Notes: generated from the letters alone by a model not told the origin. Shown: positions 1 through 13,359, numbered from the stretch's first letter. The stretch: DNA of 64,000 nt from Pithys albifrons albifrons (GCF_047495875.1 NC_092459.1:96629560-96693559); one strand, 5' to 3'. Made by a program: numbers and translations.

Positions 1-2360
1 AGCGTTTCCATGTTACTCACCAGTGTGGCATTTTGCACATCATTTGATGCAACTGTGGTCTAAGGGGAAAAAGGGTCCATGAGCATCACCTGTACCCAAG
101 AGGGTGTTAATTTTTTTTTTTAAATCTCAATTTGAAGCACTTCCCAAAGGGAAAGCATTTGGAGGGTTAAGAGTATTGCTTAAGACAACATACTTTCCAC
201 ATGGCCAAGAGCACAGACCTCTTGTAGTACAGTTAGAAAGTTGCAAATACAGTACTTACTCATCAATCATACGTTCCAAAAACAAGGACAAAACCCCCCA
301 AACAATCATCTCTTTGTACTGAATTGTACAAATCCAGCCTAAAATACCATTACTGTCATCTTCTGCAGGAAGAATTTTTGGTATATCAAGCAAATAATTC
401 TCACACTGGATCATTGCCTCTCACTGTTTACTACAAATGTCAGCTACTATAGAAATAAAACCTAAATTTCTTCTAGAAAAAAAATAGGAATAATAATAAA
501 AGTTATGCTGTTATCTCACTGAGAGTTGTTTCACACAAGAAGGAAAAAATATCTGAGTTACTTCACCTGAAAGTTAAACATGGAGTCCCTTGATCAACAA
601 GTACTGGATTGTAAATGTATTACCTGAAATTTTACTCAGTCAAAAGGATGAGAAAAGTAAAATAAGAAAGTGTTAAGTGTATTCACATTTGCTACGAGGC
701 TTCAGATATGGGAACTGCATGGCAGTTACAAAGTCAAAGCTAACGGTAGGGTCACTACTTTTGGAAATGCAATTATTCTCACTGTATAGTTTATTATTAA
801 GCAGGATAAACTATGCCTGCCATGTGTAATCACTAGTTGAAAATGATGAGGAAAACACAGGGATTTTATGGTATAAATTAACTATTGGATCTGCTACTGC
901 CAGTTAAAGTTTTGCCACCCGTTTCAAACAGTGTAGCATCTGCCCTCACATCTTAATAGAAATGAAGTTTCACTAGTTTACCACGCCCATGTGGATGCTG
1001 ATTCTTTCCAAGGCCTTTTATTGGATAGAGATTTTATTTCAGATAAGCAATTCATCTGTTTTAATTTTGACCTACTGGTAAGCAAAGTGGGACCACTCCA
1101 CCTTTTCACAACCACTGTTCTTAAACAGATGGTCATCAAAGCACAGAAAACTGGGCTAGGAATGTTGTTGTCTTGATACCTTTCATCTTCCTCTGTGCCG
1201 CCAGGAAGGACTGCCTATGCCTGTTTCTGAAAATTTCCAACAGAAGAAATTCCACAACAGCCCGAATTGTCTTTCTCTGGTGTTTTATTTACCTTAGAAG
1301 GTCATTGCTAATATCTAGTAAGAATTTTGTTTGGTTCCATTTAACAAATTATTTCCCATACCCTCCCATTTTTCACCATGGAGAATAAATTACTTTCTTT
1401 TCCAAGAACCTCTTGTGTTCTTACAGCGTCTTGCCATGTTGTCCCTTGGAGACCTCTTTTTCTGGCCAAGCACCCCAATATCTTCTTTATTTCCTGACAA
1501 GTCACATTTCCTCACTGTTATCACTGTCACTGCTTTTCCTTTGGACTTCACCAAATTCTCTGTAGCTGATTTGGGGTGCACTGCCCAAATCTGTGCTTGG
1601 AGGTGTAACTGAGCTCTTACCAAAGGCATGAGGAGCAGAAGTCACTCCATACTATTCCTGGGCTATCTTTTTTATTACGCCTTCATCACTTGTTATTAAG
1701 AAAAGCTCTTAATTTCAAAATGAACGTTTCTTCTGCCAGCTTCACAACAACTCTTAAATTCACTAGAACCTTTAACATGAAAACAGCATTAAATTAGAAG
1801 AAGTCACACTTAATTGGCTATCTTCACTTAGCCTAGACCCCACAATGACAGAACATTTCAGGGTTACTCCTGGAAATACATAAACACAGGCATGCACACA
1901 CAGCCCAAGTACAATTAACAAAGATTTAATCTAATCTATATACAGATGTGGATGTAAAGTGATAAAAAATCTACAGACATAATATAAACACCCACACACT
2001 GAGTAGGTCTGTAACTGAGAGGTTTATCTAAGTGATTAAGAATAACACAACTTTTCCAGTGGCAAAAAGAGGGGGAAAAATTAGATAGCTAAATATAACC
2101 ACCGCTAAAATCAGATTCCCTTCTTTTACAGTTCTAAGTCTAGATAAATATGTATGTGGAAGAAGCCTTTAACATGTCCCACTTCCTGTGCCTTCTGCAT
2201 GTAAACAGATTCAACTGCTCTGAAGTCAGTCAAAACATGTATGTAATGTAAATACATTTGTGCACATGTGTGTGTAAACCCAGGATAAGTGTCAGTAGAA
2301 TAAGGCACATTGTTGGCTAATGTCTTGTAGATAGTTGCAGTAATAGGAAAATCAGAAAAC
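1..2360. other. AT-rich non-coding stretch, nothing identified
   Basis: No reading frame here exceeds about 95 codons, and the longest ones (1331-1612 on plus, 1390-1629 on minus) overlap on opposite strands and match nothing I recognise. A T-run lies near 111-122. I see no repeat family, RNA gene or promoter. Confidence 0.6.
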
Positions 2361-2560
2361 TAATATACTGTAGTTACCTGCTATGCAATAAATATATAAT
2401 TATACTGTAATTACAGTACCTGATTATTGATGTACTGTAAAATAAACTGTTATCAAGTTTTTTACCGTTCCCTTCTATTTACAGTCATCTCTGATAAAGA
2501 TTAAGCTTCCCCAAAAATGCATGATAAAGCTTCTTATCAGAGGTTTTAATGCCTCTAATA
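2360..2560. other. AT-rich block with clustered palindromes, possible conserved non-coding element
   Basis: A perfect 16-bp palindrome, TACTGTAATTACAGTA, lies at 2403-2418. The word TACTGTA also occurs just before it (about 2364) and after it (about 2432). A hairpin follows at 2489-2542: CTCTGATAA pairs with TTATCAGAG, and an AAGCTT occurs inside each arm. The density of dyad symmetry and TAAT/ATTA cores resembles a homeodomain-rich regulatory element. That role is inferred; no coding potential is seen. Confidence 0.3.
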
Positions 2561-4844
2561 ACTACTGTAATTCTGTGTGATTTAGTGCTTTGAATAATCC
2601 ACCAGGATTTTTCTCTAGATCTTTAAAAGGATTGTAATGTGTACAGAGGTGTCGTAGTGATTAAATTTACAGGACACTTACCAAAACAGTGATAAGACAG
2701 GATGTTTAATTAACACATGTACACGTTGTTCAACTGTACTATCATGCAAAAATGGAAAGACCTGAATGAGACCCCTATTTTCCTTTCAAAATGTTAAAAA
2801 AAAATTAAACAAAGGATTATCCTCACTACACAATATAGGAGCAAACATTCTGAGGGCAACAGCAATCCAGGCAGCACCTGAGAGTGGTACCAGCCTAGTG
2901 TTGCATACTGGGGAGAGCCAAGGTCCTGGTAGCACTCGGATGCTCCAGAGAGAAAAGAAAAAGTCATATATAACAGCACATGGGAATTCACCACCTGAGT
3001 TTGGAGATGTCATTCCTTTCACTGGTGGGTAGTTCAAGGACACTGCAGTTCTCTTTAGCTATAATGCCTGAAAATATCAATGCTTTTAAGGCTCATTGAC
3101 AAAAGTCATTGTAGAAAACCAGCTGAAGGTTACCTTATCAGATGTTTTTGAACTCCATGTCTCAGAAAGGCACACAGGCACTCTAGAAAATCCCTTTTCC
3201 CTCTGTCAGTAGATTTACTTAATGGCCAAGGCTATCCCTTATTTATATAACAGATAAGTAAATTTAACTAAAGCAAAGAAATGCCCCAGCAGACTAAACC
3301 CCAACAGAAAAGGGCAGCAGAGTCAACCATATAGTGAGAAGTGGAAGAGAACCTTTATATCTCTGAGGACTCTTTTCACTTTAACTTCTACTGACATTTT
3401 GTCCACAGTGATGCTAACAAAAAAAAAACAACAAACTGATAGAGAGATCTAAAGGTGTTATCATATATGATCAGAAGACAAAACAGAAAAGTCAAGAAGC
3501 TCATGCAACCCATATTCCCACTGGGGAAATAGCCTTTTTAATATTAGAATTGTTTGTACTTTGAAATGGAGATCCCAATATCTGCAAGTGCAGCTGAAGT
3601 GGAGTTCACTCCTGGATGGGCAAGTGCCAGGTAGTAACAGGGCATGAGAACAGACTTTGGCTCCATGAACGGAAACATAAACCTCTCATTTATAAAAATG
3701 TTTCTTAATGATCTCAAAGGTCTCCTGGTTTAGTATGAAAGATGAGTGCCGCTTTTCTTTAGAATGAATCCCACATATTTTGTATCACAGTCCTGGCACA
3801 GGGCTACAAAGATGAAATCATTCCTTGACCATCATTATGGCCACGCCTGCTCTGATCCGCAGTGCTATGTGGGGGCACACAAATACTGGAAGTGGTGTAA
3901 CTGACTTATTACTGTGCTCTGCACAGGCTTTTATACCCCGGTTCTCAGCAAGACTAATTATTCTAAAAGAAGCATCACGCTACTGCAATTATCCTGCTCC
4001 CAAAACCTGAGTTACATCATTTAGGACACTGTGCTTCACTATTCTAGCACATCCATGCAGCTTTATTTTTTGCCACAAAGATTTTTACTGGGGGTAAAAA
4101 AATTAACAGGAACAAGCTCAGAGATCACAAACAAAGACAGGACACTTAAATACAACAGGGATATGAAGTAGGCACTGAGGGTGTCAAAAATCTGAGTCTG
4201 ACTATTTATTTACCTGGCACGCAGGACTGCTTACCTGCATAATCCTTTCTCTGCAGCAAGTGAAGGTGAAGGAACTTCTTTCTTTCTTCGCTGGCAGTAT
4301 TAACTGAACAGCATGGGATGGGAGACCATGGGAAGACTTTGTTTCTTACCTCCATCATCAATAAATTACTAAGCTAGCTTTCAGGACTCTCAAAGAGTGC
4401 TTGAAACCTATACTCCTTTGGTTGGCTACTTTCTGGATGGACCAGCATGCATGATGCCCTCTTGCACAAGGCTGCAGTCCTTCTACAGGGGAAGAGCTGA
4501 CTTTTTGAATCAAATATACAAGTTTCTCCTGTATTACAATCTCCTCCTACTCTTCCCTTCCTAAGAAAGAATTTACAGTAGTAAACATTATTTAATGTCC
4601 CTAGCAAGGGAGACGTTGACAAATAAGAAAAAACAGTGTCTACTCAGTGACTCAGAAATTAGCAGACCAGCCTTAGTCATTTTCTCTTTGTGTCATTAAT
4701 TAATCAGAAATTTTCCCAACATTTCCATATATGCTCGTTCTTTCCTTCTCTGCCCAGCAAAACTACAAGCTACTTCTCAACATAACAGTTAACTACATTT
4801 TTGTTATGTTTCAGCATTAGATTGAGAACAATTAGATTTGGAAC
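2561..4844. other. Non-coding stretch, nothing identified
   Basis: Only short unrecognised reading frames occur, including a pair on opposite strands at about 2766-3043. I see no splice-flanked exon, known repeat or RNA gene. Confidence 0.55.
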
Positions 4845-4937
4845 AGAGAAAAAAGGCGAGGGGGAGAAAAAAATAGGAAAAAGAGAAAGAAAGAGAGAAA
4901 AAGAGAATAGGGAAAGGGGGAAGAAGAAAAGAAAGAG
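4845..4937. repeat. Purine-rich (GA/A-rich) simple repeat
   Basis: About 90 bases are almost purely A and G on the plus strand, made of irregular GAAA, GAGA and GGGGA words. This is low-complexity polypurine sequence that could form triplex or H-DNA. It is not a regular microsatellite. Confidence 0.85.
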
Positions 4938-5409
4938 TCATTTCAGCCAAATGACTCAGAGATAGTCATCTTTAGGCCTCAGAAAACCAAATTATCTGGG
5001 ACATCTTCAGAAACTCTGATGATCCAGCCATCTGCATCGAGGGTGGTCTTATTCTTGGGTTAAATGATCTGGTTTAACTCCCCTTGAGTATTAAGCCATT
5101 CACCATCTTGAAATTCATAATTTCAATAGTCCAATATTTATGTAAGCATGTCCAGCTTGCTTTCCCTTACAGAAACTTTCCTTACCTTACTAATCCTCTC
5201 TCTGGTCTTTGCCTTGTTACAGAGACAGAAGTCACAGAAGGCAACTGAACGTATTTCACAAGGAAATGTAGGCCATATCCTTCATTATTATTAAAACAAA
5301 AATATGCTTGTTTTGAACTAACTACGTGTATTTAAAGAATTACCAGCAGAACATAAAATTAAGTGGAGAGGTCTATTTGAGGTCTGGGTGTTCCAGCTAT
5401 TTTTCTGAA
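4938..5409. other. Non-coding spacer, nothing identified
   Basis: AT-rich sequence without an open frame of note, a recognisable repeat or an RNA gene. Confidence 0.5.
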
Positions 5410-5680
5410 GCTGCACTAGATTTCAGCAGGAGCATTGCACATTAAACAGCGAAAGGAAACGACCCCCAGACCAGAGCCAATCCAGAGCTGTGCACAAAGG
5501 AAACGATGTTCAACCTATGGAAGGCATATTCAAGCTGAATTGCATATGTTAAATTAAAGACATCTGCACTTTGGCAGAATTTGGACAATGACTCACTTTA
5601 ATTATGTAAAAATTTCAAATGGGGCAAACTCCACTGTAGTGACTCACATTAGTGCTACCACATGATCTTCTGATAACTAC
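5410..5680. other. Candidate conserved non-coding element
   Basis: The block is free of simple repeats and rich in short developmental-factor-like words: ATGCATAT/octamer-like ATTGCATATG near 5540, TTAATTA near 5599, TGACTCA-like AP-1 words near 5590 and 5641, and AACAAAGG/ACAAAGG-like SOX words near 5495. No open frame crosses it. The call rests on sequence texture only and needs a multi-species alignment. Confidence 0.25.
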
Positions 5681-8600
5681 ATCAGTATATAACTCATGTC
5701 TCTGCTGCAGAGTTTCTACAGAGAGAATGACATATTATCTGACTAGCATTAAAAGGACTCCATGTTCCCAGCAATGACTGGTACATTAAGTAATGCTTCA
5801 GAAAGTAGCATATAGCACACTGTAGCACATAGTACACTGAGCTTTTTTCCCTTTGACACAAAACTACAGTTCCTCTAATGACAATAATTCACTGTCATTC
5901 AGAAATCAATTTTCTGTTTGTGTTTTATTTCTTTAAATTTATAGAGTAGTGGGGAAAGATTCCAGAAGTAGAAACTTACATCATTTCCTTTTCCCTAAGA
6001 AGAATTATGCTGCTGCAGACCTCCTAGGCTTCCAACCAAAGACACTCCCACCCTGTCCTTAAGAGAATGGCAAATACATCCTTAATACCTTAAAGCACAA
6101 ATCCTTCTGCACATGTCTGCCTCTAAGGGTACCAGGCAATTTCTTGTGTTTTGCTCCACAGACATTCTTGTACTTTCCCCTGCTACCTCCTGCATTTTCC
6201 AGGTTGGTTTGGTTTGCTGAGTTCTGATGTGGACTATCAGAATGAACTCATTATGCACCTTACGTCAGACTGATGACCTTGAAATGTCCGCTCTGAATAA
6301 AAGCTATGCTGCATTATTTTCCTCAGATTTTTAAAAGTAGCAAAACATTATATTACTCACCTCAACCAAGAAAAGGGGAGAGTGTTTTGCTGATCTGAAT
6401 CAGGTCCCTTTTCTGAGCTCTGAGAGTTGCTGTTTGTACCCTGAAGTACCACTGCATTATACTCCTATTAAACATTTGCAAAAGGGATGTCCACTGCAAG
6501 GGTTTCTAAATACCATTTTCAGGCTTACTGAATAAGCTAACAGGACCCTTAAGTAACAAAGGGATATACAAAAGGCATTTTCACTACAAAAGGGATGTAT
6601 TAATGTGACAAATACAGCCTTTGTTAATGCCAGATGCTGACTATAGGTGTGAATGAGGCATATGATGAATGGGATGATGAGGAGAAAGCAATCTTAATTG
6701 TGCAATTAGTTATGTTATGTTTGTGCAATGTTTTGCATAACAATTATAGGCCACTGGGAGACTAGTGGTCCAAAATTACAATCTTCCAAAGGAGTTCAAA
6801 CAGCTAGAAAAGCCACTGTACCTTTTGAGAAACTCCTTTAGAAGGCTAATGAAAAATGTAAATGATGTCAAGTGGCCTTTACATGGCTTAAGTGTGCTGC
6901 TGGGCTTGGATGTGCAAGTGCAGTGTGTTTTCCCCAGCTGAGAGCTGTAAGAAGCAGCAAGTGCAGAGGATGCCCCAAGGGAATGCCCCAAGCCAGAGCA
7001 GTGCTAAAAGGGATGGGAGAGAAGTCTGGCCTCCAAGTGACAGAGCTGGTAGGAAATGGTTGAAGGTGTTGGGACCACTGTGTGTGTAATGGGCTGGATC
7101 AAAAAACAATGAGCAAGAGGAGAGGATTCACAGTATGTTCCTGCTCCTTCCCAGCATCTACTAAAGAGGGGGGAAAAGTATCTTGATTATTCTACAGCCT
7201 CTCATTCCACCTTTCATTTTTTTTTACTTTCAAAGCAGAATTTAACTTTTTTTTCCTACGAGTTCACAGAAAAGTTATATTTAAAAATGGAATGCAGATT
7301 AAAGCTCACTGCTACAACTGTTCCTGAGGGTAGAGGTAAACTGCCCAGAATGTGATAACAACATGGGTGTTGAGTGATGATCTGCTCATAATCGACACAT
7401 CCGAGCACACAAGAGTTCATTTCATCCTTGATCTCACCCCAGGGATCCACACCAGTCACAGCTGATGCTGAGAGGTACAAGACATACTGCCCCATTGGCT
7501 CCATGATTATTCATTGGTTAGCACTGCTGGGGAGCAGATGAGATGCCCTCACATGCCACTCAGGGGTGTTAAACTGACACACATCGTAACTTCCCCAGGT
7601 CCTCCTCCCAGAGAATAAAGAACATGCTATCCACCAAGACAAAACTTGCCACCAGCATTTGAATAGTACACTAATGAACATGAAAAAGAAAAAAAACCTC
7701 AAAAACCAGAAAAGTCAAGGTAACACTTGTTCCTAAACCTTTATTTATACACGGATACCTTTAAGTCAGACTCTCCATTGTCTTTTGAATGTGACATTAG
7801 GACAGCCTCGGAATTCAGTTTTTAAATAGTCTGCTCATCCCTTACTCAAATAAACAGTAAGCATATAGTTCTGCTAAGTCAAGCTGTTTAGCAAAAACAT
7901 TTACTTCTGCACAGAAACTCAGCCCCCATGGTGCAGAAGAGCACAGCAGCATGCTGTGACCCAGCTCTCAGCCAAGGGGATGAAGAAGACATCAGAACCA
8001 AAGAACAGGGCAGAGAACATTTATGCTGTACCCCAGAAAAAGGGTCCACCCAGTTTATTGGCTTTAATGTTTTGACTGGAAGTGGGAATAGTTTTTTAAA
8101 TGCTATTTCATCCAGTGACATAAGAAAAAGGGTATCACAACTTTGCACCCTGGATGCTGTTTGTAGAGCAGCCTTAAGTCACAGCTGGACTCCTACAAAT
8201 TATTTACAATTGCAGACTGATATTGAATATACAACTTGTGGCAGAATCACAGAGTGCAGGATTGTATGTACACAGACCTAAGCCTCATGTTCAGTCACAT
8301 CTCTTCCAACAGACAGCAAGCATCTCTACAGTCAATATCCAAGGCTCAAACACTGCTTGGAAATTCATTAGCAAGCACAGCAAACAGCAGTCCTGAAAAT
8401 TTCCATTCAGTGCAATGAGACATATTCCACTATATTATGCATTCAAAGAGGGAAGGGCAATACTCTTCCAAATCTAGCTTCTCATGAACCTGAATCCAAT
8501 CACACATTCCCTTTAAACAGCCATCTCTCTTGGTGCTGCTCTACAAAATCTACATCATATCACCACCACCTCAAAGGTCGGCTGCAATATTTCAATAAAT

Positions 8601-9426
8601 AGCGAAACCATGGTTTCCCTAAAACACTTGCATTCTTCTTGCTTCAGTCATTTTGGCTCTCTTCTATTGGTCTTGCTTAGCTCACTTTCATATGAATGTC
8701 AGATTTTGCATTTGCTGTGTGCTGTCATCCAGACTCCCGCTGTAAAACAGTTTGGTTTTCCCCCAGTTGGTGCATCAGATTAGCATTCCCCCTGTCCCCC
8801 CTTCAGAAGAGAATGTAATTAAAGATCATGGGAAAATAACACACACACTAGTCATAAAGGAAGAGAATTTCAGGTTTGGTTCTGCTTTCCAATTTTACAT
8901 GCTCCACTTCACTTCCCTATATAAAGAGAGATGGCTTTGGTCACTGGATATCTATTAACTCACTGTACATCAGATCCTGTGAAAAAGAGATGACAGCAAG
9001 ATCCACAGCAGATTATGAGAAAGGGCCTATGCCTCACAGAATAACACCCAATTCACCCAAAATGAAGCCTTTTGACCAAACAGTTCCCTCTCTGCTTACT
9101 GTGAAATGGCTATGAAACATATGCCAGAACTGTCTCTATGTTCATAGTGTACAGGAAAACATTTCATGATCTAAGTGAATGTTTTCATCTGAGAAGCCTG
9201 CCAGGATGATCACTTTGATAGCCCTGAAGGCAATGAACCACCTGGGTCAGCAGAGGCCAGTGCTGGAGGTGCAGTGGCATAGCTGGTTTAAAGCAGAGAT
9301 TGTTTTGTACATCCCCATCTCACTTCCACCTTGGGTTTTCTGGTGGTAGAATTGAAGCAACTAAGATCTTATTGCCTTTGGCTGCAGGACCAAATATCAC
9401 CAGAAGAGAAATTAACTGTGTCTTAA
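5681..9426. other. Non-coding stretch, nothing identified
   Basis: The longest frame is 117 codons (7928-8281, plus) and is overlapped by an 86-codon minus frame. Neither shows a recognisable domain. The sequence words AAAGGGAT recur near 6483, 6560 and 6591, but not as a regular tandem. Confidence 0.5.
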
Positions 9427-9520
9427 TTAAAAAAAAAATCAAAAAACTGAAAACAAACAAAAAACAGCACAAAACCCCAACAAACAAACAAAAAACCCCA
9501 CAAACCAGAAAACTCCAACC
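9427..9520. repeat. A-rich (CAAAA/CAAACA) simple repeat
   Basis: Low-complexity A-rich DNA with irregular CAAACAAA and AAAACCCCA units. On the minus strand it gives a phenylalanine/valine/leucine-rich reading frame of 122 codons, which is an artefact of the repeat and not a gene. Confidence 0.85.
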
Positions 9521-9684
9521 CGTTAAATTCCCTCTATAACAGAGAAAAAATATCATCAAATTACCGTTTATCACCACAGGAGTAAGCAAGAGGCAACAGT
9601 TAATAGTCAGTGTCTCCTGAGAGGTTCTGGAAAGGAAAAAAATCCAGGTGATCTGCCACTTGGAAGGTAGGTGGTGGTGGGGTG

Positions 9685-9790
9685 GCAACCCAGGATCTAT
9701 ATCCCAAGTTCTACCACAGCTAAGTCATATCCCAGTTTGTCTTCTCTTCCATAAGGAGAGAAGGTAACTGAGGTCACTGAGAAAGATGAG
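9685..9790 (-). repeat. Ancient MIR/CORE-SINE-like remnant (reverse orientation)
   Basis: Read on the plus strand, the order of words follows the reverse complement of a MIR-type SINE: a CCCAGGATCTATATCCCAAG segment, then GTTCTACCACAG, then CTAAGTCAT, then CCAGTTTGTCTTCT. These correspond to the familiar 'CCCAGCTCTGCCAC ... GTGACCTTGGGCAAGTCAC ... CTCAGTTTCC' string. The match is from memory and is degraded. Confidence 0.4.
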
Positions 9791-10774
9791 GTTCATGCCA
9801 CATCATTTGACACAGTATGATACAGACAGAATTTATGACTTGCCCAACGTATACAACACTGTCAGGGGTGGATTTCTAGGAAATAAACTTCAATATCATC
9901 ATGCTTACTTAACCTCAAAATTCCTCTCTCTTCCTCAGATAGAGAAGAGAGGAGATGTTTACTTTTACTAACGTTCTACTGTAATTATTTTTATGGCAAT
10001 TCTCCTCCATTAGTTAAAGGATCATAACGGAATAAATAGAAAAATGAGCTCCAGCCTGAGTATTCTGCATTGCAATCTAAATTAAACTAGTATTACAAAT
10101 TCATTTACATATCTCAGTTGAGCTGTGCAGTTTCAAAAGTTACTAGCTGAACGTAAACATATCTCCTGATGCTACATTACCCACTATATGCACTAAAATA
10201 TATTCTAATGTAATACAATAAAACTGAAAAACCAATAAATGTTCCTATTTATTGAGAAATTGGACAAAAAATAGCTTATTGTCAGTTTTTAAAGACTGAA
10301 AATCAATAGATGATGAAAGGTTGTATTTTTTGTTACCATTAGACTGTTGACTCTAGCAATAAGTGAGATATGGATTACAACTGGGGGAATAAAGAACTGG
10401 TGAGATATACAATTTGGAGCTTCTGGGGTTTTTTAGAAACTTAATTCCCAGTATTTGTGCAGCAGTGGCCATCTCGGCACTGCTGTTAATGGGCCCTGAG
10501 CACACAGCTCCTCCATTTTGTTGACAAACCCAGCTTTAAGTATTTTCCTGTCTTTAAGAGCATTTCTAAATTACAGGGACTCTTAATCAGACTTGCATCT
10601 GCTAAGGATCACAAGTAAAAGAGATCCAGCTTTAACATATATTCACATCCTGCAAATAAAAAAAAAATAATCCTCAGACAAAAAATGGAACTCCAGCTGT
10701 TGCAGTCCCAGCTCTCAGGTGCCTGGGCTGAGCCCCCCAGGAGAGCTACCAAGGGCATTCCCCAGGTCTAGACC
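9791..10774. other. Non-coding stretch, nothing identified
   Basis: AT-rich DNA with only one short frame (61 codons at 9786-9971). No known repeat or RNA gene seen. Confidence 0.5.
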
Positions 10775-10823
10775 CACATCACCACCACCACCATACCAAT
10801 GACCACAACCACCACCCAACCCC
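10775..10823. repeat. Imperfect (CCA)n/(ACC)n trinucleotide repeat
   Basis: Runs of CAC/ACC triplets, interrupted in the middle by CATACCAATGA. No open reading frame is conserved around it, so it is treated as a simple repeat and not as a homopolymeric amino-acid tract. Confidence 0.8.
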
Positions 10824-12644
10824 AGCCTGAAATCAAGCCAAATGGGAGTGTTAAGTTTGCAAAAACCTTTAGCTCCTATGCGTTCCTGAGTCTGCTGTCC
10901 TTCCTCACACAGGAAAGGTTTTCCACATCAGGGCCTTGAGCATAGAGGTCCCATTCCAGTCTGCCATCTACACATGTCTGAGTTTTACCCTAAATACATG
11001 AGTAGAGAGTGGTCTGGAAAGCACAGATTTTTAGCACCTGTTTTCCCAAAGAATTTATGCATGGAGTCAGTTTAAAACCTGAATTTCTATATTCATTAAA
11101 CAGAAAGCACACAATTATGCAGACGCTGGGAAGGCATTCTTGTCTCACAGTGAAAACACAGTAAAAGGAATAGGCAGTGTAAAATAGTAAAAAAAATGCA
11201 GTGTTAAAAAACACTGAGCTAAACATAAACACTGCATCCAGAGCCTTTAAATAGTGATGTGTGCCAACATTTTTCCAAGTGAACCGGTAGGTATGACCAT
11301 AACTTATAAACCCAAGTATAGATGTTCTACGCTGACTATATTTCTGAAATCTGGAACAGAGTCTGAAAGGATGCCAATTACAATAGGGAGTTAGGGCTGC
11401 TTTTAGGATTTATATTCTCTTTGTATGTTTCATAACCATACAGCAACTCAAATCTTGCTAGGTGGGGGTAACGCAGAAAATGCCTATGCTGCCTTCAAAT
11501 ACACAAATGTTCTCTGGGAAAGTGAACAGTGACCTCTGGGCCTGGATGTGGTGAAGAACTAGTAAAGCCAGCTGACCTGCCTCTGCAGCACTTGCTTTTA
11601 CAAATTAAGAGAAGTTAGCAGTCAAAAGTCTACAGAAAAAAATTTCCCAAGACCTTGAAGGAGTCGACAGTGTGTAGAAATGACCATCCTACTGCTGGCC
11701 CTGTCCCGTGTTTCCATGGCATAGAACTTTTGCTTCAAACTCAGGACAGCACAGAGATCACTGACTTTTATATCATGGTTTCCTTCTGTTTTCCCAGGTA
11801 GGAAACCACTTCTAAAATGGGGGCTGTTACCACGTATGCATAACAACATAGCAAAAAAAGATTCATGTTGCTCCTGTAAGCTTTTGCTTAAGTATACCAC
11901 GGAAAATAACTTTGATGGAATAATTTGCCCAGAGCACTGCTTGTCTGGAAAATTTCTATAATTTAACTGCAGTTCTGTAAATAATTTGGTGATAGACAGG
12001 CCATCAGCATAATTTGGTGCTAGACCCATGCAATGTTAAGGAAATGGCCAGCAGGCCAAAATTAAATCAACTGGGACCTAGTATGTCCAATGCACATTAA
12101 AAACCACTCCAAATCTATTATTTGTTAGAATATGCTTATTCAGTTTAAAGGAAGACACTGATTTTTTCTTTGGGGATTAACACAAAGAAATGTCATGCTT
12201 CCTCTCAGCAAGGAAAAGATCGCCCACATAGGGTTAATCCTGCAGATCTCCATGAAGATGTACAATATTTTAGCATGATAACACCCCAAACTATTGCCAT
12301 GGCATGATTATATAGCATATTATTTTGTACTGCTTCTGGACTTACCAGTAACTTTCACCAAAGTGTCTCAGTTCTCCTGTGCTGTTAACCTGCAAAATAA
12401 CAAAAGCCATTGCCCTGACTTTTTAGTCAAGCCATAACCAAGTCTGCAAGATAAGAGGTACAAAATTGTATGCATGGTACATTGCACCTTTAATCATCTA
12501 CCTACCTGATATACTCAAGCAAGTAGTTAGACATCTAAATGGTCCAACTAGGGGTTTAAAATAAATGAGTTTTGTAGTACATTACTGTGTCCACATTATT
12601 TAAAAACTGGCATCCACATCCTCTCTCAATCAAAGTATCATTTC
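10824..12644. other. Non-coding stretch, nothing identified
   Basis: It contains a 135-codon minus-strand frame (11622-12029) that looks like chance: no domain or motif is recognisable, its composition matches the flanks, and no splice or promoter context is evident. No other structure is seen. Confidence 0.5.
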
Positions 12645-12715
12645 AGCTACAGTCAGATCAGAAACTCAAAGTAAGTAGCAGAGCCAGTAACAGGCCTAAG
12701 ATTTGGCATTTCAGC
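12645..12715 (+). repeat. Ancient MIR/CORE-SINE-like remnant
   Basis: The string AAGTAAGTAGCAGAGCCAG, followed by TAACAGGCCTAAGA, resembles the MIR 3' core 'AGTAAGTGGCAGAGCCRGGA ... AACCCA'. The preserved part is short and diverged, so the family assignment is tentative. Confidence 0.35.
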
Positions 12716-13089
12716 TGAGAAGAGTGGACAGCAAATTACTGCGGTATGCTTCCAATTCATGTTTCATGTTTGGACAAACATTTTTCCATCAGAAATGTCC
12801 AGGACCAGCATTGCCTTCCTGCATCATCAGACTGTAAAACAAGACACATTCTGGAAAACCTCTATGATTTTTACCAGTTGAGAAGGAAATAGCAGCGAAA
12901 ATAGTATACAAAAAAAGGTAACAAAGCCATCTCTCTTAGCTCTACTGAAAAAGGCCTCAAGAAGCAGATATAATTCCTTTTAACTGAAAAATAGAGAAGG
13001 AGGTGAAGCGTTTGGGTTAAAAGCCAGCAAAAAGTAGTACAAAAAAGCCCACCAGGTATTGTTGCAAGAACCTCTAGATAAGCATCTTA

Positions 13090-13300
13090 AATCAGGGTAA
13101 ATTACACACCTCATGCTGGTGACTCGGTCATGGGAAATTATGAAGCTACGTGATGTCTCATTTGTTGTGCTGAAAACAAATGTAAATAAATTACTGAGAG
13201 AATCTCATTTACATTTAGAAATTCATCCCGATGCATGACGTGACTGTTGATGTTTTTTTAAATGACACTTTGAGAAGAAGTGCCACTATTAAAAACAGAT
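13090..13300. other. Candidate conserved non-coding element
   Basis: The block is free of simple repeats and has regulatory-looking words: TGACTCGGTCATGGG near 13121, AAATTATGAAGC, CATTTGTTGTGCTGAAAACA, CTCATTTACATTTAGAAATTC and a CRE-like GCATGACGTGAC near 13234. No open frame spans it. The inference is from texture only. Confidence 0.25.
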
Positions 13301-13324
13301 CATAGCCACCTCAGCGAGAGCCTG

Positions 13325-13359
13325 TACATATGTGTGTGCGGATGTGTGTGAGTGTGTAA
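13325..13359. repeat. Imperfect (TG)n microsatellite
   Basis: TGTGTG-rich tract broken by CGGA and AG. It is low complexity and short. Confidence 0.75.

Noticed and set aside
9320..9688. 122-codon minus frame with a hydrophobic core
   Set aside because: The core is the complement of the A-rich repeat at 9427-9520.
11622..12029. 135-codon minus frame
   Set aside because: No recognisable motif, neighbouring composition is identical, and frames of this length are expected by chance in 64 kb.
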